From the NCBI GenBank assembly GCA_021781515.1, contig JAJXWR010000020.1, forward strand, positions 1-35,093: a stretch of DNA of 35,093 bases. Direction: 5' to 3'. This DNA is from Pseudomonadota bacterium. Lineage in GTDB: Bacteria > Pseudomonadota > Gammaproteobacteria > Pseudomonadales > Moraxellaceae. Below, one piece after another: positions 1 to 8,266 of the stretch (position 1 is its first letter; the number at the start of each line of letters is the position of its first letter). A program made the position numbers and the translations under genes. The notes under the pieces were generated by a model. It saw only the letters and a list, made by a program, of their open reading frames with translations, made no database searches and had not been told where the DNA came from.

Positions 1-12
1 CGATAGAGGCGA

Positions 13-450
13 TCATTGGATGTCCTGCGGAAGCATTTGTGCAGGTAACTGGTCCGGTAGATAAACCCGACCGTAGAACTGATGCAGGTACATGTGTGAT
101 TCTACCACCAAGTGCGCATCATGGTATAGGTAACGGTGATGGTCATAACCGCTATGCGCCGGTAGTATCACCGTTGTTTTTCCCATCGCCTGGCGTAGCG
201 GATAGGGACGCTGGCCTTGCCAGGTCACTGCGAAAATTTTTCCGGTCACTGGGTCACTAAATTCATGCAGGCGGATGCCTTGCGGGTTCTTGTACTCGAA
301 ACGGGTATAGGTGGTATGGTAACTGGCGTTGAGTGCGGTGGCAGTTCTCTGCGTGGTCATTTGCAGTTCGTGTACGGATTGTCCCAGACCGGCCAGTGCA
401 TGGCTGGAACTCCAGCCGCCTAACAGGAGGAGAAACTGCGCAGTACGCAT
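13..450 (-). CDS. DUF2844 family exported protein
   Basis: A 145-residue protein with an N-terminal signal-like segment (residues 1-19, ending near SHALA). The rest matches my memory of the DUF2844 family: an early LG motif followed by VHE, a central segment HEFSDPVTGKIFAVTWQG, and a pattern of aromatic residues to the end. The function of this family is not known to me; export to the periplasm is inferred from the signal peptide. ATG at 450 is preceded by GAGG at 8-nt spacing. It lies 10 bp downstream of another small membrane protein gene on the same strand, so the two are probably co-transcribed. The next gene downstream would lie outside the window. Confidence 0.75.
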   Translation of the reverse strand: MRTAQFLLLLGGWSSSHALAGLGQSVHELQMTTQRTATALNASYHTTYTRFEYKNPQGIRLHEFSDPVTGKIFAVTWQGQRPYPLRQAMGKTTVILPAHSGYDHHRYLYHDAHLVVESHMYLHQFYGRVYLPDQLPAQMLPQDIQ

Positions 451-460
451 GGCAGAAACC

Positions 461-853
461 TCAGGGTTGACGCAGCAACTGCTGCAATGCTTCGATTCTT
501 TTTTCCTTGAGCGCCACCAAACGCCGACTTTCCTTGAGGAGTTGTTCTAGCGCCATGCGCCGTTGCATCAATTCTTTACGTTCCAGTTCCAGACGATCCA
601 GTTCTTCTTCACTCAATACGACAGCATCATCTTCTGGTACTGTTTCTGGCACTGTGTTTTTCGGTACTGACGTAGTGTGGTGCGCTGCGTCTGGGGTTGA
701 ACCAACGGTTGCAGCCGTTGCAAGGGCGTGTAACCGCATCAGCGGTGCCGGATGCGCTTTTTTGGCAATAGCCCACTCATGGTGAGCGATAGTAGCAAAA
801 CCCAGGGCGAATACGCTACAAAAAACCAGGAAAAAAAACCGCCAGGAACCCAT
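461..853 (-). CDS. Membrane-anchored coiled-coil hypothetical protein
   Basis: A 130-residue protein I do not recognise. Residues 4-24 form one hydrophobic segment (signal anchor). A Thr/Pro/Val-rich low-complexity linker follows (about 45-75). The C-terminal half (about 78-128) is highly charged, with Leu/Glu/Arg heptads that predict a coiled coil. It probably sits in the inner membrane with the coiled coil in the periplasm, but the topology is inferred. The ATG at 853 has a good ribosome site (GAAGGA, 8-nt spacing). It is 10 bp upstream of the DUF2844 gene and in the same direction as pilR, from which a 124-bp gap with a possible promoter separates it. Confidence 0.6.
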   Translation of the reverse strand: MGSWRFFFLVFCSVFALGFATIAHHEWAIAKKAHPAPLMRLHALATAATVGSTPDAAHHTTSVPKNTVPETVPEDDAVVLSEEELDRLELERKELMQRRMALEQLLKESRRLVALKEKRIEALQQLLRQP

Positions 854-953
854 ACGAACAATCCTTCACGCATAAACCAACTCATTTAATGGTAACTCAT
901 CCCGAAAAACCTGCATTCCTTAACAGCGAGATATCGCAAAGTCGCTCACAGTA

Positions 954-981
954 TTCATATTGGTTCATGAATCGTGTTCAA
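954..981 (-). promoter_or_regulatory. Possible sigma-70 promoter for the coiled-coil/DUF2844 pair
   Basis: On the minus strand TTGAAC (-35, 981-976) and TATGAA (-10, 959-954) are 16 bp apart, just after the end of pilR and upstream of the coiled-coil gene. Each hexamer matches four of six consensus bases, so this is only a candidate. Confidence 0.3.
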
Positions 982-2324
982 TCGTCATTGTCGTCCTCCG
1001 CAGGTTCTATACCCATCTTCTTCAGTCGGTAGCGTAACGATCTGAAGGTCATTCCCAGTTTGCGCGCCGCCAGCGTCCGGTTCCAGTGGCTGTCTTCCAG
1101 TGCCTGTAAAATGGCGGTTCTTTCAATTTCCTGCAGGTACTCTTCCAGGGGCAGGGAATCCGGTCGGGATGCCTCAGTGGATTCGGCAGTTACACAGCTT
1201 TTGGACAATTGTAAATGTTCAGGTAAAATGAAGCGTTGATCAGAAAGCGTCATGGCACGTTCGAGTATATTCTGTAATTCACGCACGTTGCCAGGAAATT
1301 CATAACATTGTAAGGCTTGTTCAGCACCCTGGCTTAGTTGTGGTGGCGGAATAGACCAGTCTATGGCGATACGTTCGAGAATCTTCTGACTCAGCAGGCT
1401 GATGTCTTCCTGACGTTCCCGTAAGGGGGGAACCAGAATGGGGATGACGTGTAGCCGGTAGAACAAGTCCTGACGGAATCGGCCTTCCTGAACTTCGAGT
1501 TGAATGTTTTTGTGCGTGGCAGAGATTATCCGTACATTAACTGGAATTTCCTGAGCCGATCCCACAGGACGTACTGATTTTTCCTGGAGGGCACGCAGTA
1601 GTTTGACCTGCATTCCCAGTGGCAGATCAGCCACTTCGTCGAGAAAGAGTGTGCCTTGATCCGCCGCCTGAAACAGACCGGATTTATCTTCGCTGGCACC
1701 GGTAAAACTGCCGCGTTTATGCCCGAAAAATTCGCTTTCCATCAGTTCGGCAGGAATGGCTCCACAGTTGACGGCGACAAAAGCATGGGTGTTGCGGGCA
1801 CTGATCTGATGAATGTTGCGGGCCACCCGCTCCTTGCCGCTGCCAGATTCGCCGCTGATAAACACAGGTGCCTGCCCACGGGCCACTTTATCCACGGTTT
1901 CCCGTAACTGTTGCATGGCGGGTGAATTTCCCATCAGCGGTGAGTGGCGGGTGACGGTCGTATCGGGTCGTTGCAGTGCGGATTGAACCAGGGTGCGTAA
2001 TCGGCTGAGTTCAACGGGTTTGGTCACAAAATCAAAGGCACCGGATTTCAGGGCCGTAATTGCCAGATCCATACTGCCAAAAGCGGTAATGACTGCGACC
2101 GGCAGATACGGCTGGTTTTTTTGCAGATGCTGAATCAACTCCATCCCTTGGCCATCAGGTAATTTCATGTCAGTGAGCACTAGATCAAAACGTTCAAGCT
2201 GCAGCAGGCGGTAAGCGGCTTTGAGGCTTTGTGCGGTAGAGATCTGCAGTTTCATCCGGGACAAGGTGATTTCAAGCAGTTCACAGATATCCGGTTCGTC
2301 ATCAACAATCAGTACGTGGGTCAT
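978..2324 (-). CDS. pilR: Sigma-54-dependent response regulator PilR
   Basis: A 448-residue NtrC-class activator. Residues 1-120 are a receiver domain with acidic residues D8/D9, phospho-acceptor D52 and K102. Residues about 130-365 are the AAA+ domain with Walker A GESGSGKE (158-165), a sigma-54 contact loop GSFTGA (205-210, Ser in place of the usual Ala) and Walker B TLFLDEV (225-231). Residues 398-440 are a Fis-type helix-turn-helix with the TFRSLRYRLKKMGI stretch typical of PilR. In the known family PilR activates pilin transcription with sigma-54. The gene starts 11 bp after pilS, so the two are translated from one transcript; I see no strong Shine-Dalgarno before the ATG, which suggests translational coupling. 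No pilin gene lies in the window. Confidence 0.92.
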   Translation of the reverse strand: MTHVLIVDDEPDICELLEITLSRMKLQISTAQSLKAAYRLLQLERFDLVLTDMKLPDGQGMELIQHLQKNQPYLPVAVITAFGSMDLAITALKSGAFDFVTKPVELSRLRTLVQSALQRPDTTVTRHSPLMGNSPAMQQLRETVDKVARGQAPVFISGESGSGKERVARNIHQISARNTHAFVAVNCGAIPAELMESEFFGHKRGSFTGASEDKSGLFQAADQGTLFLDEVADLPLGMQVKLLRALQEKSVRPVGSAQEIPVNVRIISATHKNIQLEVQEGRFRQDLFYRLHVIPILVPPLRERQEDISLLSQKILERIAIDWSIPPPQLSQGAEQALQCYEFPGNVRELQNILERAMTLSDQRFILPEHLQLSKSCVTAESTEASRPDSLPLEEYLQEIERTAILQALEDSHWNRTLAARKLGMTFRSLRYRLKKMGIEPAEDDNDD

Positions 2325-2335
2325 GGTGTGGGACT

Positions 2336-3961
2336 TTAAGTCGAAAGGCTGATACGGTCCGGATGGGCGAAGGTAATCCGGAAACTGCAGCCGCGCAGGT
2401 CAGGCATGTAGTCCAGGCGCGCCAGATTTGCCTGACACAGTTCCCGGGCAATGTACAGCCCGAGTCCAGTGCCCTGCGGTTCAGTAGTGTAAAAGGGTTC
2501 AAACAGGCGCATGCTCTGTTCCTCATCAATCCCGGGCCCGGCATCCGTCAGTTGCAGATAAGGTTGATCAGATTCGAGTACGCCGGTTTCAATCCAGAGG
2601 CGGTTGGAACCACAGCGTCTTGAATAGCGTAGACCATTACTGCACAAATTAAAAATGACTTGATAAAGTTGTTCAGGATCAAAACGTATCCAGAGATCTG
2701 TAGCAGGGAGGGTGTGCTGGATTTCCAGAGGTTCAGCGTATTGTTGTTGCAATTCTTTGATAAAGGCCAGAAGCCAGTGGTGCAGATTCAGATGTTCAGC
2801 CCGGGATTTTTGCCTGCGGGACAACTGCAGGATATTTTCAATAATCCGGTTCATGCGTCGGACATGTTGATTGAGAATCTGCAGCAATCGTTGGTCTTCC
2901 TGTGTTAATCCGGCAGATTCTTCCAGCAATTGGCCGGCATGACTGATCGCAGCTAGCGGATTGCGCAATTCATGAGCAATGCTGGCCGTAAAGCGCCCCA
3001 GGGAAGCCAGTTTAAGTTGTTGCGCCTGTTGCCTGAGTTGACTGTGGTCTTCCAGGTAGATCAGCGTCAGGTTTCCGCCTAAGGGGTCGGGCAAGTCAAG
3101 GGTGCTGAAGGTACTACTGATTTCCGGAGATCCGGGGCGATTCTGGAAGGGCTCGGGTCGAAATGTCCGGGCACGCATCCATTGCGCCAGGTATTGACTG
3201 AGTTTGGGCGCAAAATGCGGGGTCAGTTGCTGCAATTGTATAGGAGAATCCAGGCCTAATAAGCGACTGGCGGCATCATTGGCCAGCAGGATCTGCTGTT
3301 CTTGATTGACGGCGAGCATTCCGGTGCGCATTCGCTGAATAATGGCTGTACTCAGTTGCCGCATCTGCGATAGTTGTCGTTCTTGTGCCAGTGCAAGGGC
3401 TTCGCTTTGGCGCAGACGCGAAGTAAGCGCTTGCGACAAAAAGGCAATACCAAAAAAACTGAGGCACAGCAGGGCGGTTGCATTTAACTCATGCCAGGAC
3501 AGGCCATGCAGCAGAATCTGTGAGGTTTCTTCGTACAACAGCCCAATGGTGGCCACGGCAGAGATAAAAATGCCTAAGCGTCCGCGCAGCAGGATATTAC
3601 CGGCAGCGGTAGTGACCACCAACAGCACTGGCAGATTTGAGGTGATGCCGCCACTGGTATGAATAAATAGCGTCAGAACAATCACATCAATAAGTATAAA
3701 ACACAGCGAACGTACGGGCTGGGGGGCTATGCTGTCCTTGTTGCCCAATACGCAGAGGATATTGGCAATCAAGTAAATTTCAGCCAACGAATGAAACTGT
3801 TGCGGGTCTTCCTGGCCTAATAAGGGATGTTCCACACTCATTAATTGGAGGAGCAGCAACAGGCCCGATAATATCAGGCGATACCAGACGTAGATATTCA
3901 GCAGCTGCGCATCGGCTTTTGAAGTTAGCGTAGTCGTTTCCGTCGCCGCCGCATTTAGCAT
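2336..3961 (-). CDS. pilS: Sensor histidine kinase PilS
   Basis: A 541-residue membrane kinase. About six hydrophobic segments lie in residues 25-180 (the PilS-type sensor region). A PAS-like region follows (about 205-310), then the dimerisation/phospho-acceptor helix with H330 in ASIAHELRNPL, and an ATPase domain with the N-box near 438-442, DAGPGID (473-479) and GTGLGLYI (497-504). Its expected partner is PilR, encoded immediately downstream. The ATG at 3961 has GGAG 7 nt upstream. In known systems PilS senses pilin in the inner membrane and controls type IV pilus genes; that role is carried over from the family. Confidence 0.92.
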   Translation of the reverse strand: MLNAAATETTTLTSKADAQLLNIYVWYRLILSGLLLLLQLMSVEHPLLGQEDPQQFHSLAEIYLIANILCVLGNKDSIAPQPVRSLCFILIDVIVLTLFIHTSGGITSNLPVLLVVTTAAGNILLRGRLGIFISAVATIGLLYEETSQILLHGLSWHELNATALLCLSFFGIAFLSQALTSRLRQSEALALAQERQLSQMRQLSTAIIQRMRTGMLAVNQEQQILLANDAASRLLGLDSPIQLQQLTPHFAPKLSQYLAQWMRARTFRPEPFQNRPGSPEISSTFSTLDLPDPLGGNLTLIYLEDHSQLRQQAQQLKLASLGRFTASIAHELRNPLAAISHAGQLLEESAGLTQEDQRLLQILNQHVRRMNRIIENILQLSRRQKSRAEHLNLHHWLLAFIKELQQQYAEPLEIQHTLPATDLWIRFDPEQLYQVIFNLCSNGLRYSRRCGSNRLWIETGVLESDQPYLQLTDAGPGIDEEQSMRLFEPFYTTEPQGTGLGLYIARELCQANLARLDYMPDLRGCSFRITFAHPDRISLST

Positions 3962-4121
3962 TAAATGGCTCCAGTGTCAACCGGGTAGCACTCGCTTTGG
4001 ATGTGATCATGTCAGCGAATCGCTGGTCAGACCAGCGTGGTACTGTCTTTAGGATTTTATCTATAGGCTTTAGGATTTCATGCGTTGTACTGTATTTGGT
4101 CACTGAAACTGTTTTTCCGGA

Positions 4122-4367
4122 TCAATTGCGTTGATCCCGGCAAGAGGGACTACAGTAATACTGACCTTGTGAGTACAGGCAATCCTGTTGCGCTCGGAAG
4201 GTTCCGCATCTGGCGCAAGGAACCATAGGGATTGACTGATCACTGGAATGGGCTGAGGGTGGTGGAGCCGGCGGCGGAGAAAAGGTTGTTCCAGAGCCGA
4301 ACAACAGCGGGCGTAGCCATTTCCATAACATCCAGAGTACAAAAAATTCAAACAGGATTCTGAACAT
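4122..4367 (-). CDS. PP0621-like small membrane protein with C-terminal Cys pairs
   Basis: An 81-residue protein with one hydrophobic segment (about 3-22), a Pro/Ser-rich linker (28-45) and a C-terminal zinc-ribbon-like part with two cysteine pairs: CARC near residue 51 and a later pair around YYCSPSC. This architecture and its place directly upstream of pilS match small PP0621-family proteins found beside pilSR in gammaproteobacteria. The function is unknown; metal binding is inferred from the Cys spacing. ATG at 4367 has GAGGG about 8 nt upstream. About 160 bp separate it from pilS. Confidence 0.7.
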   Translation of the reverse strand: MFRILFEFFVLWMLWKWLRPLLFGSGTTFSPPPAPPPSAHSSDQSIPMVPCARCGTFRAQQDCLYSQGQYYCSPSCRDQRN

Positions 4368-4529
4368 GCCAGGCCCTCAGTAGGTCGAGTTGGCGAAAAT
4401 GAGCAGGTGCCTCTTGTAGTGATTCTACTCTGGATTCGCAGGTTCAGGGAACTGCCGTTCAGTTATTTTTTGTGGGTGTTGCGGTTATTGCCAATCCCCC
4501 CTGAGCCAATGTTTAAGGTGTGTAAGCAA

Positions 4530-4537
4530 GGGGGGGG
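4530..4537. repeat. Homopolymer run of eight G
   Basis: Eight consecutive G in the intergenic stretch 4368-4572, between the convergent-facing side of the PP0621-like gene and the end of the nitroreductase. The rest of that 205-bp gap shows no gene and no clear terminator. Confidence 0.6.
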
Positions 4538-4572
4538 CATTGCACTGGCGGTTGGGCAACGCCACTAGCGCT

Positions 4573-5319
4573 TCACAGGGTATGCACGAAACGTTCACGG
4601 GCAAAGCGGATGCGTGGATAATACACGCCGTCATCGGCACGTTTGCCGGCTCCGATCACCATGATTGGCAGTGCATGGTCGTCCAGTTTAAGCAAGCGGC
4701 CTACGCGCCTTTCATCAAAGCCTTCCATAGGGCAGGAATCGTATCCGTGTGCACGCAATGCCAACATCAGGTTTTCGGCGGCCAAGGCGGTGCTTTTGGT
4801 GGCCCAGAGACGCATTTCTTCGGTGGAACAGGGGCCTCGGGGCACTGAGCGCAGACGACTGGAAACGCCAGCCACACTGCGGCGGAATCGACCCAGGCTG
4901 TCCAGAGGTCCTTGGTTATAAACAAAAGGAACGAGGAAGCGGTAGTATTGTTGCACCATTTTTGGAATCGGTTGAATGGGAAACTGTTCCAGATTCATAC
5001 GGGCATGTTCGCGCCAGGAATCGATCCGAGCCACCACGACAATAAGTTCAGCGGCCGTGCTGGCGGCATTCTGGTTCATGCAGAAGTCCACCAGCGCTTT
5101 TCTGGTTTCAGGCGTACGAATGATATAAAAATCCCAGGGTTGCAGGTTGGAAGAATTGGGGGCCAGCAGGGCCATGTCCAGGCAGTCGTCAAGAACGGCC
5201 TGAGGGATTGGATCGGTGGTAAAGCGACGGACGGAGCGGCGACTTAAAACAACTTGACGAAAGGCTTCTGTGTCGATTGACTCAGGGGCCGGTTCATAAT
5301 AGCGGGCAGTTTGCGACAT
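4573..5319 (-). CDS. Nitroreductase family protein (FMN-dependent oxidoreductase)
   Basis: A 248-residue protein. The N-terminal SRRSVRRFTTDPIP segment is the FMN-binding signature of nitroreductases, followed by ALLAPNSSNLQPWDFYII and the C-terminal helix region ENLMLALRAHGYDSCPMEGF. Family members reduce nitroaromatics, quinones or related compounds with NAD(P)H in the cytosol; the substrate here is unknown. I chose the ATG at 5319 over one at 5394 because AAGGA lies 9 nt upstream and the extra 25 codons overlap the promoter region. The gene is divergent from an RND efflux operon and shares a 185-bp control region with it, which suggests joint regulation. Its leader carries a 7-bp tandem repeat. 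Confidence 0.85.
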   Translation of the reverse strand: MSQTARYYEPAPESIDTEAFRQVVLSRRSVRRFTTDPIPQAVLDDCLDMALLAPNSSNLQPWDFYIIRTPETRKALVDFCMNQNAASTAAELIVVVARIDSWREHARMNLEQFPIQPIPKMVQQYYRFLVPFVYNQGPLDSLGRFRRSVAGVSSRLRSVPRGPCSTEEMRLWATKSTALAAENLMLALRAHGYDSCPMEGFDERRVGRLLKLDDHALPIMVIGAGKRADDGVYYPRIRFARERFVHTL

Positions 5320-5330
5320 GGTTCGTGATC

Positions 5331-5351
5331 CTTGTGGCTTGTGGCTTGTGG
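5331..5351. repeat. Three tandem copies of a 7-bp unit in the nitroreductase leader
   Basis: CTTGTGG occurs three times head to tail (5331-5337, 5338-5344, 5345-5351). On the minus strand it sits in the 5' leader of the nitroreductase mRNA, just upstream of its ribosome site. Copy-number change would alter leader length without moving the ribosome site relative to the start codon. Confidence 0.85.
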
Positions 5352-5374
5352 GTGGTAATGTGCATACCCTAAAG

Positions 5375-5399
5375 TATAATTCGACAGTTGTCAAACTGT
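5375..5399. promoter_or_regulatory. Divergent promoter/operator between nitroreductase and RND operon
   Basis: A perfect inverted repeat, ACAGTT-4 nt-AACTGT (5384-5399), looks like a repressor site. A perfect TATAAT (5375-5380, plus strand) sits just before it, so the repeat would cover the start of plus-strand transcription. On the minus strand the same repeat contains a perfect TTGACA (5394-5389) that could be the -35 of the nitroreductase promoter, with a weak TAGGGT 17 bp further. One regulator could therefore control both directions. No regulator gene lies next to it. Confidence 0.5.
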
Positions 5400-5503
5400 T
5401 GCAATCAAGGGATATCTTGTGTATAGTTCAGAACTAAACAAATTTAAGCGCAGAGATCTCCGTATTCCTGGTAATAATGTGGGCAATCAATGGGTATCCG
5501 CAA

Positions 5504-6937
5504 ATGAAAAAAACTCAGAGAAAATTGTTGGCAATATGTTGTCAGCTCACTGTTTTTTGTCTGCCTGTCGGTTTGGTGGCCTGTGTGACGGCACCACAGA
5601 CCACGGTAAAAAAAACAACCGGTGACCTACAGTATCAACTCCCTGTGGGGCTGGCGGCAAATCCTCAGGTGCAGTGGGGGAAAAACCCGGAAAAAGCCTG
5701 GTGGCATGCCTATGGTTCTCGTGAAATCGATCAGGAAGTAGCGATTGCGCTGAAAAACAATCCTGGACTTGAGGAACAGGCGTGGGCCCTACGTCAGCAG
5801 TATGAGCAATATTTATCCAGTCGGGGTTCGTTACTGTTCCCGCAAGTGTCCGCCAGTTCCAGTGCCAACCGGGAAAAACTTTTTTTTGGCCCGGGTCTGC
5901 TCTTAGGTCCATTTAATTTGTACAACGCTGGAGTCAATGTCAGTTATGGGATTGATTTATTCGGTGCCTCGCGGTATGCCCTCCAGTCGGCACTTTCCCG
6001 TATTGATAGTCAGCGTTACCAGTATGCGGCAGCCTCGCAAACCTTGGTCGCCAATGTCATCACTGCCAGTTTTAATCGGGCTTATGCACAGGTACAGTTG
6101 CAGACTACAGAAAACTTGTTGCATGAACAACAGGATTATTTACACCTGTTGCAACAGCAACAGCAGGCCGGGGCGGTCAGTGACGACCAAGTGGCTGATC
6201 AGCAGGCGGTGTTATTGGGTACCGCCGCAGTTTTACCCGGATTGAAGAAGGCCGAAGTGCAGGCACTGCATCAACTGAATTTATTGCTGGGCCGCTCTCC
6301 GGATACACCGACCGAGAATCTGAGCTTGCAGGCGTTGCAGATTCCCCAAGGCATTCCCGTCAGTGTGCCCTCGCAACTGTTACAGCAACGCCCGGATTTG
6401 CGTGCCACCGAAGCCTTATGGCAGGCGGCAGCGGCGGATGTGGGAGTCGCTAAAGCCAATTTGTATCCACAAATACGGTTGACCGCCAATTACGCATCAA
6501 CCGCCGTGTCTCCTTCACAGCTTTTCTCTGCAAAATCCATGGTGTGGGGCCTAGGTGGTGGAATTACTGCGCCGATTTTTGACGGAGGTGCATTGCGTGC
6601 AGAAAAAAGGGCTGCCATTGATGCATTCAATGCCGCAGGGGTGAGTTACCGGCAAACGGTATTGCGTGCGTTTCAGGATGTGGCTGACAGTCTACAGGCG
6701 CTGCAACAGGATGCTGAGGCGGAGCAGTTGCGACTTCAGGCCTTGCAGGCAGCACAGCACAGTTTACAGTTGAGTCAGGCGCGTTATCAGGCCGGGGCAG
6801 AAGCGTTGACCAGGGTATTGTTGCAGCAACAGACGGTGACCACGGCGGAGCAGTCGCTGGTAACGGCGCATGCCATGCATTTGGCGGATTCAGTGGCGTT
6901 GTATCAGGCCATTGGTGGTCAGTGGGGGAGTTCCTGA
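5504..6937 (+). CDS. RND efflux outer-membrane lipoprotein (NodT/OprM family)
   Basis: A 477-residue outer-membrane channel of a tripartite pump. The N-terminus is a lipoprotein signal with lipobox LVAC (Cys27 from this start). The mature protein has the WWHAYG motif typical of NodT-type channels, Gln-rich alpha-hairpins in both halves (heavy in QQQ around 6130-6200 and 6700-6850), and the QRPDLRATEALWQAAAADVGVAKANLYPQI signature region of the second repeat. An in-frame ATG at 5477 is also possible; neither has a strong ribosome site, and I prefer 5504 because it gives a standard MKK signal start. It precedes the adaptor and permease genes, an unusual order because the channel gene more often comes last. 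Confidence 0.88.
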   Translation: MKKTQRKLLAICCQLTVFCLPVGLVACVTAPQTTVKKTTGDLQYQLPVGLAANPQVQWGKNPEKAWWHAYGSREIDQEVAIALKNNPGLEEQAWALRQQYEQYLSSRGSLLFPQVSASSSANREKLFFGPGLLLGPFNLYNAGVNVSYGIDLFGASRYALQSALSRIDSQRYQYAAASQTLVANVITASFNRAYAQVQLQTTENLLHEQQDYLHLLQQQQQAGAVSDDQVADQQAVLLGTAAVLPGLKKAEVQALHQLNLLLGRSPDTPTENLSLQALQIPQGIPVSVPSQLLQQRPDLRATEALWQAAAADVGVAKANLYPQIRLTANYASTAVSPSQLFSAKSMVWGLGGGITAPIFDGGALRAEKRAAIDAFNAAGVSYRQTVLRAFQDVADSLQALQQDAEAEQLRLQALQAAQHSLQLSQARYQAGAEALTRVLLQQQTVTTAEQSLVTAHAMHLADSVALYQAIGGQWGSS

Positions 6938-7133
6938 GTGGTCGGGTAATGCCTTCACGGACGGAGCCTGCCTAGGCAAACCCGGTGGTGTTGGATGGTG
7001 AACCCGTAGTGAATCGCCAACAATGCCAGCGGGCAGATTCAGTGGCCGACTGCTGGACTGCTGCGAGAGACAGGAACGATAGTATCCGTTAATTCATGGA
7101 AAAATCAATTAGCCCAGTAGGCGGAGTGGCCTT

Positions 7134-8258
7134 ATGATACGACGTATGGTAGTGATGTTATTGTGTTTTTTTCTGGTGGTCGGCGTGCTGGGGGGCTATA
7201 AGGCATTACAGATCAAAGCCATGATGAAAAAATTTGCAGCCATGAAACCGCCGCCGGTGCCGGTAGCGGTCACGGTGTTGCAACCGCTGCTCTGGCAAGA
7301 CAGTTTGAGTACCGTGGGGACGTTAAGAGCGTTGCATGGGGTTGATCTGAGCAGTGAGGCTACGGGGTTGGTTACCCGGGTCGCCATCGAATCCGGTGAC
7401 CGGGTGCAAAAAGGGGCGATGCTGGTCCAACTGGATGACCGGGAAGAACGGGCTCAGCGGGATCAGCTGAATGCCAGCGTCGAACTGGCGAGATTGACAT
7501 TGCGACGTGATCAGGTACAACTGGCAGCGCATGCGATTGCGCAGGCAGCAGTTGATGCAGATCAGGCGGATTTGGCGGCTAAAACGGCGCAGTTTAAAGC
7601 TATGGACGTTGTCGTCGACAAAAAAATGATCAAAGCCCCTTTCAGTGGGCAGATCGGGCTGGTGACGGTGAATCCGGGACAGTACATTAATCCCGGTGAC
7701 AAGATCGCCAGTTTACAGATGCTGGATCCGTTGCTGGTCGATTTTAATATACCCCAAGGTGCTGTGGTGAACATTAGCGCAGGTGCGCATGTCAATGTAC
7801 AGGTGGATGCAGCCTCGGGGCAGGTGATGGATGCCGTGATCACGGCGCTGGATTCACATGCCGATACAGTCAGTCGCAATGTGCAGGTAGAAGCTACGTT
7901 GACGGGCCGTAACAGTCAGGTATTACCGGGGATGTTTGCCAGAGTGTCACTGGCAACCGGAGCGCCGCGCACGTTGCTGACATTGCCGCAAACGGCGCTG
8001 GTGTATCATCCGTACGGCACCGTGGTTTTTGTGACCGAGCACCCGGTTCAACAAGGGCAGACTGCCGTGGTGCATCAGGTATTTGTGGTGCCAGGGCCTG
8101 TCGCCGGAGACCGTGTGGCTATTGTGCAGGGATTACGTCCGGGTGAAACGGTGGTCAGTTCAGGGGGACAGCTGTTGAAAAATGGAGACGTTGTCAGCGT
8201 GGATAATCGGCATAGCCCATCGATGGATGCACATCCATCCACCCCCAATGAGGAGTAA
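7134..8258 (+). CDS. RND efflux periplasmic adaptor subunit (MFP/HlyD family)
   Basis: A 374-residue adaptor. Residues 5-22 form an N-terminal membrane/signal segment. Then come the family landmarks: a barrel-sandwich half (GLVTRVAIESGDRVQKGAMLVQLDD), a short alpha-hairpin rich in Ala/Gln, the second lipoyl half (KAPFSGQIGLVTVNPGQYINPGDKI), beta-barrel and membrane-proximal domains ending in GLRPGETVVSSGGQLLKNGD. It resembles MexH-type adaptors. It bridges the permease and the outer-membrane channel. ATG at 7134 is preceded by GGAGTGG. The gap of 196 bp after the channel gene shows no clear terminator; the permease starts 8 bp downstream. Confidence 0.92.
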   Translation: MIRRMVVMLLCFFLVVGVLGGYKALQIKAMMKKFAAMKPPPVPVAVTVLQPLLWQDSLSTVGTLRALHGVDLSSEATGLVTRVAIESGDRVQKGAMLVQLDDREERAQRDQLNASVELARLTLRRDQVQLAAHAIAQAAVDADQADLAAKTAQFKAMDVVVDKKMIKAPFSGQIGLVTVNPGQYINPGDKIASLQMLDPLLVDFNIPQGAVVNISAGAHVNVQVDAASGQVMDAVITALDSHADTVSRNVQVEATLTGRNSQVLPGMFARVSLATGAPRTLLTLPQTALVYHPYGTVVFVTEHPVQQGQTAVVHQVFVVPGPVAGDRVAIVQGLRPGETVVSSGGQLLKNGDVVSVDNRHSPSMDAHPSTPNEE

Positions 8259-8266
8259 ATTGCGTC

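Noticed and set aside
3780-4103. A minus-strand frame overlapping the 5' end of pilS
   Set aside because: It overlaps the start of pilS in a different frame and has no features of its own.
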